24,320 nt of DNA from Candidatus Nitrosopumilus sp. (GCA_013203245.1 JABMOR010000099.1:1-24320), one strand, 5' to 3'. Counted from the stretch's first letter, positions 8,184 through 13,844 are shown. Notes: generated by a model from the sequence alone, not told the origin. Made by a program: numbers and translations.

Positions 8184-8257
8184 TGGGCCTAATGAGATTC
8201 GAACTCATGATCACTGCCATGTCGAGGCAGTATCCTAACCGGCTAGACTACAGGCCC
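8184..8257 (-). tRNA. tRNA-Val (anticodon GAC), with C at position 33
   Basis: The minus strand folds into a full cloverleaf of 74 bases. The acceptor stem is GGGCCTG with TAGGCCC (one G-T pair) and discriminator A73; the T arm is ATGAG-TTCGAAT-CTCAT; the anticodon stem is CTGCC with GGCAG. The seven-base loop is TCGACAT, so the anticodon is GAC (Val, GUC/GUU). Valine identity is supported by A73 and by the overall match to archaeal tRNA-Val(GAC). The base before the anticodon is C, not the nearly universal U33. CCA is not encoded. There is no intron. It faces the LEA14-like gene and is divergent from bluB. Confidence 0.93.
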
Positions 8258-8290
8258 ATTGAAAAATAAATCAAACAATTGACATTATTA

Positions 8291-8299
8291 ACGTTTAAC
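8291..8299 (+). promoter_or_regulatory. TATA-like box before bluB
   Basis: ACGTTTAAC is centred about 32 bases before the ATG at 8327, which would put the transcript start a few bases before that ATG. The alternative TTG start at 8279 would lie upstream of the box, so this supports the shorter bluB. Confidence 0.4.
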
Positions 8300-8326
8300 A
8301 AAAGAAAGAATGAAGGTACAAAAAAG

Positions 8327-9037
8327 ATGACAGAAAATTTTACTGATGAAGAAAAAAGAGGCTTCTACAAGGCAATTTATTCAAGAAGGGATGTAAGATC
8401 TCACTTTATCTCAAAGCCAATAGAGGATGAGATTTTATCAAAAATTCTTAACGCAGCACATCATGCGCCTTCAGTAGGATTTTCTCAACCATGGAATTTT
8501 ATTTTAATTAAAGATATTGATACAAAAAAGAAAATAAAAGAATCTTTTGAGGAAGAAAAAAATCGTTCATCACAATTAGTTGAAGAACCAAAAAAATCAA
8601 AATATCTTTCATTCAAGTTAGAGGGTATTTTAGAATCTCCCGTTAATCTTTGTGTAACGTATGATCCTACAAAATTTGGTCCGTTTGTAATTGGTAGATC
8701 AAGTATTCCTGAAGCAGGACTCTATAGTGTATGTTGTGCAATTCAGAATTTATGGTTATCAGCTAGAACCGAAGGAGTAGGTTTAGGCTGGGTAAGCATT
8801 CTATCAAATGACACATTAAAAGAAACTTTACATTTACCTGAACATGTTATTCCTATTGCATACTTGTGTTTGGGATATGTTGATGAATTTGCAGAAAAGC
8901 CAGATCTTGAAACTAAAGGGTGGTTACCAAGACTAGAATTGAAAGATGTTGTATTTTTTGAAAAATGGGATGACAAAGAAAATAAAAATTGGGAAAAAAT
9001 TCAAATCTTGATCAAAGATAATCTAGATTACGCTTAA
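8327..9037 (+). CDS. bluB: 5,6-dimethylbenzimidazole synthase (BluB)
   Basis: Nitroreductase-fold enzyme that uses reduced flavin and oxygen to break FMN down to 5,6-dimethylbenzimidazole, the lower ligand of vitamin B12. From ATG 8327 it has 236 residues. Family marks: YSRRDVRSHF (18-27), AAHHAPSVGFSQPWNF (43-58), the GLGWVSI segment, and the C-terminal LGYVDEFAEKPDLETKGWLPR. The Asp in RRDVR and the Ser in GWVSI appear to be the residues found essential in Sinorhizobium BluB (Asp32, Ser167). These motifs separate it from ordinary nitroreductases. The frame extends upstream to a TTG at 8279, but promoter spacing and conserved protein length favour the ATG. Another corrin gene, cobJ, lies at 19393-20187. 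Confidence 0.92.
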   Translation: MTENFTDEEKRGFYKAIYSRRDVRSHFISKPIEDEILSKILNAAHHAPSVGFSQPWNFILIKDIDTKKKIKESFEEEKNRSSQLVEEPKKSKYLSFKLEGILESPVNLCVTYDPTKFGPFVIGRSSIPEAGLYSVCCAIQNLWLSARTEGVGLGWVSILSNDTLKETLHLPEHVIPIAYLCLGYVDEFAEKPDLETKGWLPRLELKDVVFFEKWDDKENKNWEKIQILIKDNLDYA

Positions 9038-9044
9038 ATAATTA
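9035..9044 (+). promoter_or_regulatory. TATA box of tRNA-Arg
   Basis: TTAAATAATT begins in the bluB stop codon and is centred about 22-23 bases before the first base of the tRNA (9062), in range for an archaeal TATA box. Confidence 0.55.
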
Positions 9045-9061
9045 AGAATGTTTTTTTCGCT

Positions 9062-9154
9062 GGGCTTGTAGCGCAGAGTCAATATGACGCGCAACATGGA
9101 TAGCGCAGTAGCCTCCTAAGTTACAGGTCGAGGGATCGAAGCCCTCCAAGCCCG
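9062..9154 (+). tRNA. tRNA-Arg (anticodon CCT) with an 18-base intron in the D-loop
   Basis: The gene is 93 bases; removing 9077-9094 leaves a normal 75-base cloverleaf. The acceptor stem GGGCTTG pairs perfectly with CAAGCCC; discriminator is G73. The D stem is GCGC with GCGC, and the spliced D-loop AGCATGGATA has the conserved GG. The anticodon stem is GTAGC with GTTAC (one G-T pair) and the loop CTCCTAA gives anticodon CCT, reading AGG. The T stem is GAGGG with CCCTC. The T-loop reads ATCGAAG, so position 54 is A instead of the usual T. CCA is not encoded. It lies between bluB and the flavin reductase gene on the same strand, with its own TATA box. Confidence 0.93.
9077..9094 (+). other. 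tRNA intron in the D-loop with bulge-helix-bulge splice motif
   Basis: The 18 bases from 9077 to 9094 interrupt the D-loop. The precursor can fold as GCGC (9071-9074, exon), bulge AGA, helix GTCA with TGAC around a three-base loop ATA, then GCGC (9089-9092, intron) pairing back to the exon GCGC, then bulge AAC. This is a 4-bp central helix with two three-base bulges, the target of archaeal splicing endonuclease. Cutting after the second base of each bulge (AG^A and AA^C) removes exactly these 18 bases. The outer exon helix looks weak or absent, the relaxed form of the motif. Confidence 0.85.
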
Positions 9155-9177
9155 TTCAATTTCTACAGCTCATGGAA

Positions 9178-9185
9178 TTTAAATA
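9178..9185 (+). promoter_or_regulatory. TATA box of the flavin reductase gene
   Basis: TTTAAATA is centred about 26 bases before the in-frame ATG at 9207, and only 13 before the ATG at 9195. Spacing thus points to a leaderless start at the second ATG. Confidence 0.55.
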
Positions 9186-9194
9186 CAAAGACAA

Positions 9195-9737
9195 ATGGCT
9201 GAAGATATGAAAATTGTTGTAATTTCTGGTAGTCCAAGAAAAAATGCAAATACACAAGTCATAATGAAATATGTTTTTGAATATGTCAAATCAAAAAATC
9301 AAGAGACAAAATTAATCAATCTATCGGATAATCAAATTGAATACTATAGAGGACCTGATATAGAATACAATGATGCAACAAAAGCTGCTGCTAATGATAT
9401 TATGGATGCAGATGTATGGTTAATTGGATCACCAATCTATAATTCATTTTTTAGTTCAGCATTGAAAAATCTATTTGAATATGTAAATTACAAAAAAACT
9501 GCAGGAAAAGTTGCTGGAATTACAATTCTAGCTGCAGGAAATATTGGTTTTATCAATGTCCAGACATTAATCACACAGTTGATGTCATATTTCAAAGTAA
9601 TAACAAACCCAAAGGCAGTATTTTTAACCACAGAATCGATAAAAGAAAATTCAGTAACTGATGAAGATGCTAAAAGTAAACTAAGAGAAATGGTAGATCA
9701 AACTTTAGAGATGGCCTATAAATTACATCAAAATTAG
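9195..9737 (+). CDS. NADPH-dependent FMN reductase family protein (flavodoxin-like)
   Basis: Flavodoxin-fold oxidoreductase that probably reduces free flavin or a quinone with NAD(P)H. The 180-residue protein has the N-terminal FMN phosphate motif ISGSPRKNANT (near 11-21), ADVWLIGSPIYNSFFSSALKNLFEYV (conserved GSPIYN) and a third flavin-contacting segment around ILAAGNIGF. No membrane segments. Two ATGs compete: 9195 and 9207 (MKIVVISGS); the TATA box spacing favours 9207. Reduced FMN is the BluB substrate, so its place one tRNA gene downstream of bluB may be meaningful, though this is inference and the promoter is separate. Confidence 0.87.
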   Translation: MAEDMKIVVISGSPRKNANTQVIMKYVFEYVKSKNQETKLINLSDNQIEYYRGPDIEYNDATKAAANDIMDADVWLIGSPIYNSFFSSALKNLFEYVNYKKTAGKVAGITILAAGNIGFINVQTLITQLMSYFKVITNPKAVFLTTESIKENSVTDEDAKSKLREMVDQTLEMAYKLHQN

Positions 9738-10165
9738 CCTCAATTAGATATCAATTAAAATTTAATATTTTAAATTCATACATAAAAAACATAATAATTC
9801 ATTAAAGAAAATTTTTATGAATTTTTAAATACAAATTCTAGTTATTAAGAAAATTCAATAATTAGAAAATGGTTTATTTTATTGATTTAACAAGTCTCCA
9901 TGAAAATTCATTGTCCATATGAAACTTTTATTGATATAAATGATTTAGAATTCTAAAAAATTAATTATGATAGTTTTTTGATTTTATAAATTAAATAGTT
10001 ATGTAATTTTATTTTTATTGCAATGCTGAAATTGATAAAATATATTCATCATACTTGTAAAAAATACAAATCTAAGAAATAATCATGATTTGAAGTTTAA
10101 ATAAAAAATTTATTCTTATTTAAAATGCAAAAGTCAAATATTAACATGACATAGGAATTATACTA
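9738..10165. other. AT-rich intergenic stretch without a convincing gene
   Basis: About 430 bases of very AT-rich sequence with stops in all frames; the longest plausible reading is a 17-codon ATG frame near 9869. It contains several TTTAAA-type sequences and a perfect 9-base inverted repeat TTTAAATAA/TTATTTAAA at 10096-10104 and 10116-10124. I see no tRNA, CRISPR or recognisable RNA. It may hold the promoter of the microprotein at 10166 or an unrecognised small RNA. Confidence 0.6.
10096..10124. repeat. 9-base inverted repeat in AT-rich DNA
   Basis: TTTAAATAA (10096-10104) and its exact reverse complement TTATTTAAA (10116-10124) are separated by 11 bases. Both arms look like TATA boxes, so this may be overlapping promoters rather than an operator. 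In DNA this AT-rich such a repeat is weak evidence by itself. Confidence 0.3.
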
Positions 10166-10285
10166 TTGAATTTGAAAAAAGATCCAACTGAATTATGTTC
10201 ATGTAAATGTCATTTTGGGGGTGCAGTTAGTTGTCCTGGTTGTAAAGAAAATCATGGTGAAGTTTGTTGTCATTGTAAAGATTAG
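10166..10285 (+). CDS. Cys-rich metal-site microprotein, 39 residues
   Basis: A very short frame starting at TTG 10166 and ending at TAG 10283-10285. It has eight cysteines among 39 residues: CSCKCH at 11-16, CPGC at 23-26 and CCHC at 34-37, with histidines at 16, 30 and 36. This spacing is what a small zinc-binding or metallothionein-like protein would show and is hard to get by chance in AT-rich DNA. AGGA (10153-10156) lies 9 bases upstream as a possible ribosome site; a second TTG at 10172 is an alternative start. It ends 2 bases before the stop of the facing coiled-coil gene. I do not recognise a family and its function is unknown. Confidence 0.6.
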   Translation: MNLKKDPTELCSCKCHFGGAVSCPGCKENHGEVCCHCKD

Positions 10286-10287
10286 AT

Positions 10288-10764
10288 CTATTTACTCTTA
10301 GTTTTACTTCCAGATGCTAACATTTTGAGATTAGCTAATTCAGTTTTTAATGACTCTATCTGAACACGAGTTTCAAGATTTAAAATTTCTTGATTTAATC
10401 TTTCAATTTCACTGTCTTTGAGTTTAACAGATTCTTTTACATTATTTAGTTCAAGAGATAATTCATTTTGGATTTGTTTAATTTCTGAAATACTAACTTG
10501 TGATCCTGTTGTTGTAGTTTGAATAGTTTGTATGTTACTCAAGCTTTTTTTTTCACTATGGGATTGTGCATGATTATGCATATAATCAGTACTTTTTTGT
10601 GAAATCCAACATGTGAATGTTAAGAACCATGTAATTGGAACTGCCATTAAGAATACTAGATTTAGTATTGGTGCAAAGTCAACAAAATAAGGCCAAAGTC
10701 CAGTTAATACTGCTGCAAAAACTCCGGTTACTAATGTAGCTAAATGGTTACCAAAATATCCCAT
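10288..10764 (-). CDS. Two-helix membrane protein with cytoplasmic-type coiled coil
   Basis: Protein of 158 residues, family not recognised. Two hydrophobic segments lie at about 8-27 and 32-53, with a short turn between them, so both ends should be on the same side. After a polar linker rich in His, Ser, Thr and Gln (55-90), residues 91-147 form a strong heptad-like coiled coil (EIKQIQNELSLELNNVK, then EIERLNQEILNLETRV). The tail is Lys/Ser-rich. The layout suggests a membrane-tethered oligomer or scaffold, but no function can be assigned. It starts at ATG; AT-rich DNA (10765-10846) separates it from the DNA-binding protein gene upstream on the same strand. Confidence 0.7.
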   Translation of the reverse strand: MGYFGNHLATLVTGVFAAVLTGLWPYFVDFAPILNLVFLMAVPITWFLTFTCWISQKSTDYMHNHAQSHSEKKSLSNIQTIQTTTTGSQVSISEIKQIQNELSLELNNVKESVKLKDSEIERLNQEILNLETRVQIESLKTELANLKMLASGSKTKSK

Positions 10765-10846
10765 ATTTATTTAAAAATCTCATTATTTATAATAGTAATG
10801 CTAAAAATCATAAAATAATATAATTAAAAAGAAAAAAGAGCCGAAT

Positions 10847-11083
10847 TTATTCGTCTTCTTCAGATGTAGTAACACTTGCTTTTGGCATATCGGATTGCAA
10901 GATTTGGATTTTTTGCAATAGTTCAGTTCTTAGATCTCTTGCAACTCTTCTCACAGTTGGTCTTGGAACACCAAGTTCATCAACTACTTTGGTGTAAATA
11001 TCCTGTTTGTCCGTTACCCCTTTGTCAAGATAAGAATTAATTGCTTCTTTAATTATCGTGCTTTGGTTTGTACGATTCAACAA
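10847..11083 (-). CDS. Small helix-turn-helix DNA-binding protein
   Basis: A 78-residue, nearly all-helical protein. The segment TDKQDIYTKVVDELGVPRPTVRRVARDLRTELLQKIQIL (24-62) has the pattern of a helix-turn-helix: helix, turn at GVPR, and a recognition helix PTVRRVARDLR with three to four arginines. An acidic SEEDE tail follows. It is probably a small transcription or chromatin factor of a type common in thaumarchaea; targets are unknown. The start is TTG (two successive TTG codons, 11083 or 11080); no ATG precedes the conserved region. Upstream DNA is AT-rich. Confidence 0.72.
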   Translation of the reverse strand: MLNRTNQSTIIKEAINSYLDKGVTDKQDIYTKVVDELGVPRPTVRRVARDLRTELLQKIQILQSDMPKASVTTSEEDE

Positions 11084-11228
11084 ACTCTAAATTTTATTAG
11101 ATCTATATAACACTATAATTTTTAAAATTTCAAAATTGTCACATCTAATAAATTTAAATTGTATGATAATAATTAAATGGAAAATTTCATAGTCTACATA
11201 AATAAATTTTCTAACGAAAACCGTACAA

Positions 11229-11255
11229 ATCGGTATGGATTTTTCAATATCGGTA
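11229..11255. repeat. Two direct copies of ATCGGTA, 20 bases apart
   Basis: ATCGGTA occurs at 11229-11235 and 11249-11255, start to start 20 bases, about two helical turns. A partial inverted copy (ACCGTA) precedes at about 11220-11225. They lie about 70-95 bases before the cyclophilin start and could be activator sites; no function is shown. Confidence 0.3.
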
Positions 11256-11284
11256 AAAGTTCTATGGAAATATTCCAAGCCGTT

Positions 11285-11316
11285 TCCACAAAAGACTATT
11301 AAGATGTATTTGTGGA
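11285..11316. promoter_or_regulatory. TATA box of the cyclophilin gene flanked by an 8-base inverted repeat
   Basis: TCCACAAA (11285-11292) and its exact reverse complement TTTGTGGA (11309-11316) enclose CTATTAAG (11296-11303). That box is centred about 26 bases before the ATG at 11326, so it is the likely TATA box of a leaderless mRNA. A regulator bound to the two arms would control access of TBP; that reading is inference. Confidence 0.5.
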
Positions 11317-11325
11317 TTCAAGTCA

Positions 11326-11802
11326 ATGTCTATAGTAAACATTGAAACTAGTCTAGGAAAAATTTCATTCAAACTTCTACCTGAATTAGCTACAGAAACT
11401 GTAAGGAATTTTGAAAAATTAGCTAAAGATGGATTTTATGATGGAACTCTATTCCATAGAGTTATTCCAGGATTTATGATTCAAGGAGGAGATCCTAATA
11501 CAAAAACAGACAACAAAGGTTCATGGGGACAAGGGGGACCAGGATACAACCTTAAGGCTGAATTTAATTCAAGATCTCATTTGCGAGGCATAGTTTCCAT
11601 GGCTAGATCACAAGATCCAGATAGTGCAGGTTCACAATTTTTTATAGTCACCTCAGATAGTGCATTTTTAGATAAACAGTATACGGTATTTGGTGAAGTG
11701 CTAGAAGGAATGGATGTTGCAGATAAAATTGTCAATCTTGATAGAGATGGTAATGATTGCCCGCTAGAAAAAACATCGATGATTCGTGTTACTGTGGAAT
11801 AA
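11326..11802 (+). CDS. Cyclophilin-type peptidyl-prolyl isomerase
   Basis: Cytosolic prolyl cis-trans isomerase, 158 residues, close to the minimal length of single-domain cyclophilins. It carries FHRVIPGFMIQGGD (43-56) with the catalytic Arg45, the GGPGYNLKAEF and GIVSMAR segments, GSQFFIVT, and the C-terminal LDKQYTVFGEV. In the last region Phe stands where human cyclophilin A has Trp121, so cyclosporin binding may be weak. No signal peptide is seen. Its TAA stop abuts the ATG of the next gene, so the two are probably co-transcribed. With the FKBP at 3569-4315, the window encodes prolyl isomerases of two unrelated folds. Confidence 0.96.
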   Translation: MSIVNIETSLGKISFKLLPELATETVRNFEKLAKDGFYDGTLFHRVIPGFMIQGGDPNTKTDNKGSWGQGGPGYNLKAEFNSRSHLRGIVSMARSQDPDSAGSQFFIVTSDSAFLDKQYTVFGEVLEGMDVADKIVNLDRDGNDCPLEKTSMIRVTVE

Positions 11803-12795
11803 ATGAATACAAAAATTACTTTATTTATCATAATTTCATTAATTCTAGTCATTCCTTCAGCAAGTGCTCAAGAAATTAACATTGGGGAAAAAGCAGTTCA
11901 AAAATCAGTTGAAGTGGTAATTAATGACGATAACGAGATACATGTTAAGCATATTGTAAGTTCTTCCAATTCCCCAAAGCAAATGAAATTGATTGATGGT
12001 ATTATTGAAAATCTAACTATAACGGATGAAGAAGGTAAAGAGCAACTACTAACAGTAATTGGAGATAATTATGCTGTAATGGTTTTTCCATCCAGTGACA
12101 ATTCTATCATAGAATATGATTTGAAAGATGTGCTTTTGCTTAAAAATAATGTATGGACTTTAGATTTTTTATATTTAGAAACAACAACTTTCATAATTCC
12201 TGAAAAACTTGATTTAATTTTTGTGAATGATAGACCAGTTTACTTTGATGATAAAAAAGGATTTTCATGCCATGGTTGTCAAATGATTTTAGAATATTCC
12301 ATTGATGAACCAAAAATATTAAAAAATATAAAATTTGAAAATAATGAATTTTTAATTGAAGTAAGAACATTTGCAGAAATTGATAAATTCAATTTTGATC
12401 AATCAACAAAAAATATTAGTTTTCATGTTAATGGAGAAAATCAACTTGTAACTATACTGATTCCTGTTGAACTGGCATCAGAATCATACAATGTATTCAT
12501 CGGAGATGAAAAAATAAAATTACATAATTACGTCAATAATGGAACACATGTGTGGCTTAACATAAGACCAGACAGTTCTGGTGATGTGTCAATTGTAAAT
12601 ATAGCCAACATTGCCAATGAAAAACCCATTATACAAACTGACATACCTGAAACATCAGTATCAGATGTAAACCAAGACATTGTTGTCTATGTCTTACTTG
12701 GAGTTATTGTAATAGTTGGACTAGTAGTTATGATGATTATCATGAGAAAAAAGAAATCACTTAGAACTTCAGTAATTGAAGATAATAATATCTGA
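11803..12795 (+). CDS. Secreted, C-terminally anchored protein with a CHGC motif
   Basis: Protein of 330 residues, family not recognised. It has a classic signal peptide (hydrophobic 5-18, likely cut after SASA at 22) and a C-terminal membrane helix (about 289-313) followed by Arg-Lys-Lys-Lys, so residues 23-288 lie outside the membrane. The exterior is beta-rich and appears to have two similar halves (about 30-170 and 175-265). A Cys-His-Gly-Cys pair (156-159) lies in the first half and may bind a metal or form a disulfide. The ATG directly follows the cyclophilin stop, which implies co-transcription and translational coupling, although the two proteins act on opposite sides of the membrane. 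Confidence 0.8.
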   Translation: MNTKITLFIIISLILVIPSASAQEINIGEKAVQKSVEVVINDDNEIHVKHIVSSSNSPKQMKLIDGIIENLTITDEEGKEQLLTVIGDNYAVMVFPSSDNSIIEYDLKDVLLLKNNVWTLDFLYLETTTFIIPEKLDLIFVNDRPVYFDDKKGFSCHGCQMILEYSIDEPKILKNIKFENNEFLIEVRTFAEIDKFNFDQSTKNISFHVNGENQLVTILIPVELASESYNVFIGDEKIKLHNYVNNGTHVWLNIRPDSSGDVSIVNIANIANEKPIIQTDIPETSVSDVNQDIVVYVLLGVIVIVGLVVMMIIMRKKKSLRTSVIEDNNI

Positions 12796-12840
12796 AATCT
12801 CTAGTAAAATTAAATATCTAAAATAAGTTAATACAAAAAA

Positions 12841-12996
12841 TTAGTCTCCGCCTGATCCACAAGAACAAAAACCATATTCATCAATGCGAACATTACAAAC
12901 TGCACATTTTTCACCATAGTTTACTTCCCATGGTTCTTTTCCAAAAAGCTTAAAATGATCATCAATTTCTATTGGTATCTCTCTTTTTTTTTCCAA
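12841..12996 (-). CDS. Small protein with C-terminal Cys pairs, 51 residues
   Basis: Reads from TTG (12994-12996, minus strand) to TAA (12841-12843). After a polar N-terminal half (residues 1-30, with DDHFKLFGKEPWEVNYGEK) come CAVC at 31-34 and CSC at 44-46, then Gly-Ser-Gly-Gly-Asp, a compact four-cysteine metal site. A stop lies five codons upstream (13009-13011), so the TTG is the only reasonable start. Reading the palindrome at 13002-13024 as a bidirectional promoter puts the transcript start near this TTG. It is divergent from another small zinc-site protein at 13045. No family recognised; likely conserved in relatives. Confidence 0.62.
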   Translation of the reverse strand: MEKKREIPIEIDDHFKLFGKEPWEVNYGEKCAVCNVRIDEYGFCSCGSGGD

Positions 12997-13001
12997 TGAT
13001 T

Positions 13002-13024
13002 TGTATAGTCATTTCAACTATACA
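13002..13024. promoter_or_regulatory. Palindromic divergent promoter between two small zinc-site genes
   Basis: TGTATAGT (13002-13009) and its exact reverse complement ACTATACA (13017-13024) are separated by 7 bases. The right arm is TATA-like and is centred about 24-25 bases from the plus ATG (13045) and from the minus TTG (12996), so it can serve as TATA box in both directions. The dyad may be an operator for one shared regulator. Confidence 0.5.
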
Positions 13025-13044
13025 TACATTATCGGAGAATAGTT

Positions 13045-13236
13045 ATGAAAATTGAATGCGGTTGTCATTGTATAAAGTGTAAAAGCACAAATCTAGAATC
13101 AAATAGAATTGGAGAAGTTGAGAAGGACGGATATTTTGACATGCACCATACATGTAAACAATGTAATACACATTTTGATCATTTAGATGGAGAAATTTTT
13201 TCAAAATGTGAAAAATGTGATTATCTTTCTAGTTAG
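13045..13236 (+). CDS. Small zinc-ribbon-like protein, 63 residues
   Basis: Contains eight cysteines: 5, 7, 9 and 12 (CGCHCIKC), 37 and 40 (CKQC), 55 and 58 (CEKC), plus histidines at 8, 34 and 35. The pairs CIKC/CKQC/CEKC fit one zinc ribbon with an extra metal site formed at the N terminus. The region between (FDMHHTCKQCNTHF) looks like the second strand of a ribbon with aromatic residues. Start is ATG at the expected distance from the shared TATA-like palindrome. Its last 8 bases overlap the facing gene. Function is unknown; zinc-ribbon proteins of this size are often nucleic-acid or ribosome associated. Confidence 0.72.
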   Translation: MKIECGCHCIKCKSTNLESNRIGEVEKDGYFDMHHTCKQCNTHFDHLDGEIFSKCEKCDYLSS

Positions 13237-13714
13237 CTATTAATGATTCTTCAACAAAATAATGAGTGCGATTTTCTTTAGAATTTTTCATTATTTCTCT
13301 GTTAGAAGCCATTTTTGCCAAAGCTTTTGAAACATCTAATAGACCAGCAGCCCAACCATATTCTCTAAGTTGTTGAACAGTTTCAGTGACAGTTCTAGGA
13401 GAATCAAAGAATTTGCTTGTTTCTAAAATCCTTAATTTTGATTTAATTTCATGTGAAGTAATGTATTTTGGTTCATTGAATTCTGGTTCATATACTTCAG
13501 CATCATCCAGATATTCCAGACCGAATTGAGCAGGATGCTCAACTTCAGTTGGTGACTGAGTGGTTTCTGTTTCATATACAATTTTAGCTTGATTCTCAGG
13601 TAAATGTTTAGAAATACCATCAATAATTTCACCTAAAGTTTGATTATCTACATAGAAATCTCGAGAGTCAACCTCAATTTCATTTTCTCCTAGTTTGAGT
13701 TTAATTCTAGCCAC
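13229..13714 (-). CDS. Lineage-specific protein with possible winged-helix C terminus
   Basis: A 161-residue soluble protein that I cannot place in a family. The first ~40 residues (ARIKLKLGENEIEVDSRDFYV) look like a small beta domain with one helix (TLGEIIDGISKHL). A middle stretch (45-85) is acidic and probably disordered. The C-terminal part (86-160) is helical, with SPRTVTETVQQLREYGWAAGLLDVSKALAKMA and the closing RTHYFVEE, which has the shape of a winged-helix domain found in small thaumarchaeal regulators. The start is GTG, which gives MARIKLK at once; no better start is upstream. It overlaps the small zinc protein gene tail to tail by 8 bases. Confidence 0.75.
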   Translation of the reverse strand: MARIKLKLGENEIEVDSRDFYVDNQTLGEIIDGISKHLPENQAKIVYETETTQSPTEVEHPAQFGLEYLDDAEVYEPEFNEPKYITSHEIKSKLRILETSKFFDSPRTVTETVQQLREYGWAAGLLDVSKALAKMASNREIMKNSKENRTHYFVEESLIAN

Positions 13715-13844
13715 TATGAATTTATTATTTAATTTTGATTTATTCTGTTAGCTCTAATGAGATTTAAGATTACATCAAAACTTTTACACAATTTATTGGC
13801 ATTTTTTTGTTGTTAGGTTAAATGTAAATTTGTAAAAATTAGTC

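Noticed and set aside
8279..8326. TTG-initiated 16-residue extension of BluB
   Set aside because: Would begin upstream of the TATA-like box; BluB proteins normally begin close to the FYKAIYSRRDVR segment.
10146..10154. ATG just upstream of the Cys-rich microprotein
   Set aside because: It is in another frame and reads ATG ACA TAG, stopping at once.
9738..10165. Possible CRISPR leader, origin or small RNA in the AT-rich gap
   Set aside because: No regular repeats, no spacer pattern, no origin-box repeats and no stable GC-containing hairpin can be seen; only AT-rich inverted repeats.
11265..11277. Short palindrome TGGAA-ATA-TTCCA
   Set aside because: Five-base arms in AT-rich DNA are expected by chance; nearby TATA-flanking repeat is longer and better placed.
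11087..11278. Minus-strand open frame of 63 codons upstream of the helix-turn-helix gene
   Set aside because: Isoleucine/phenylalanine-rich translation typical of random AT-rich DNA, no motif, and it would cover the cyclophilin regulatory region.
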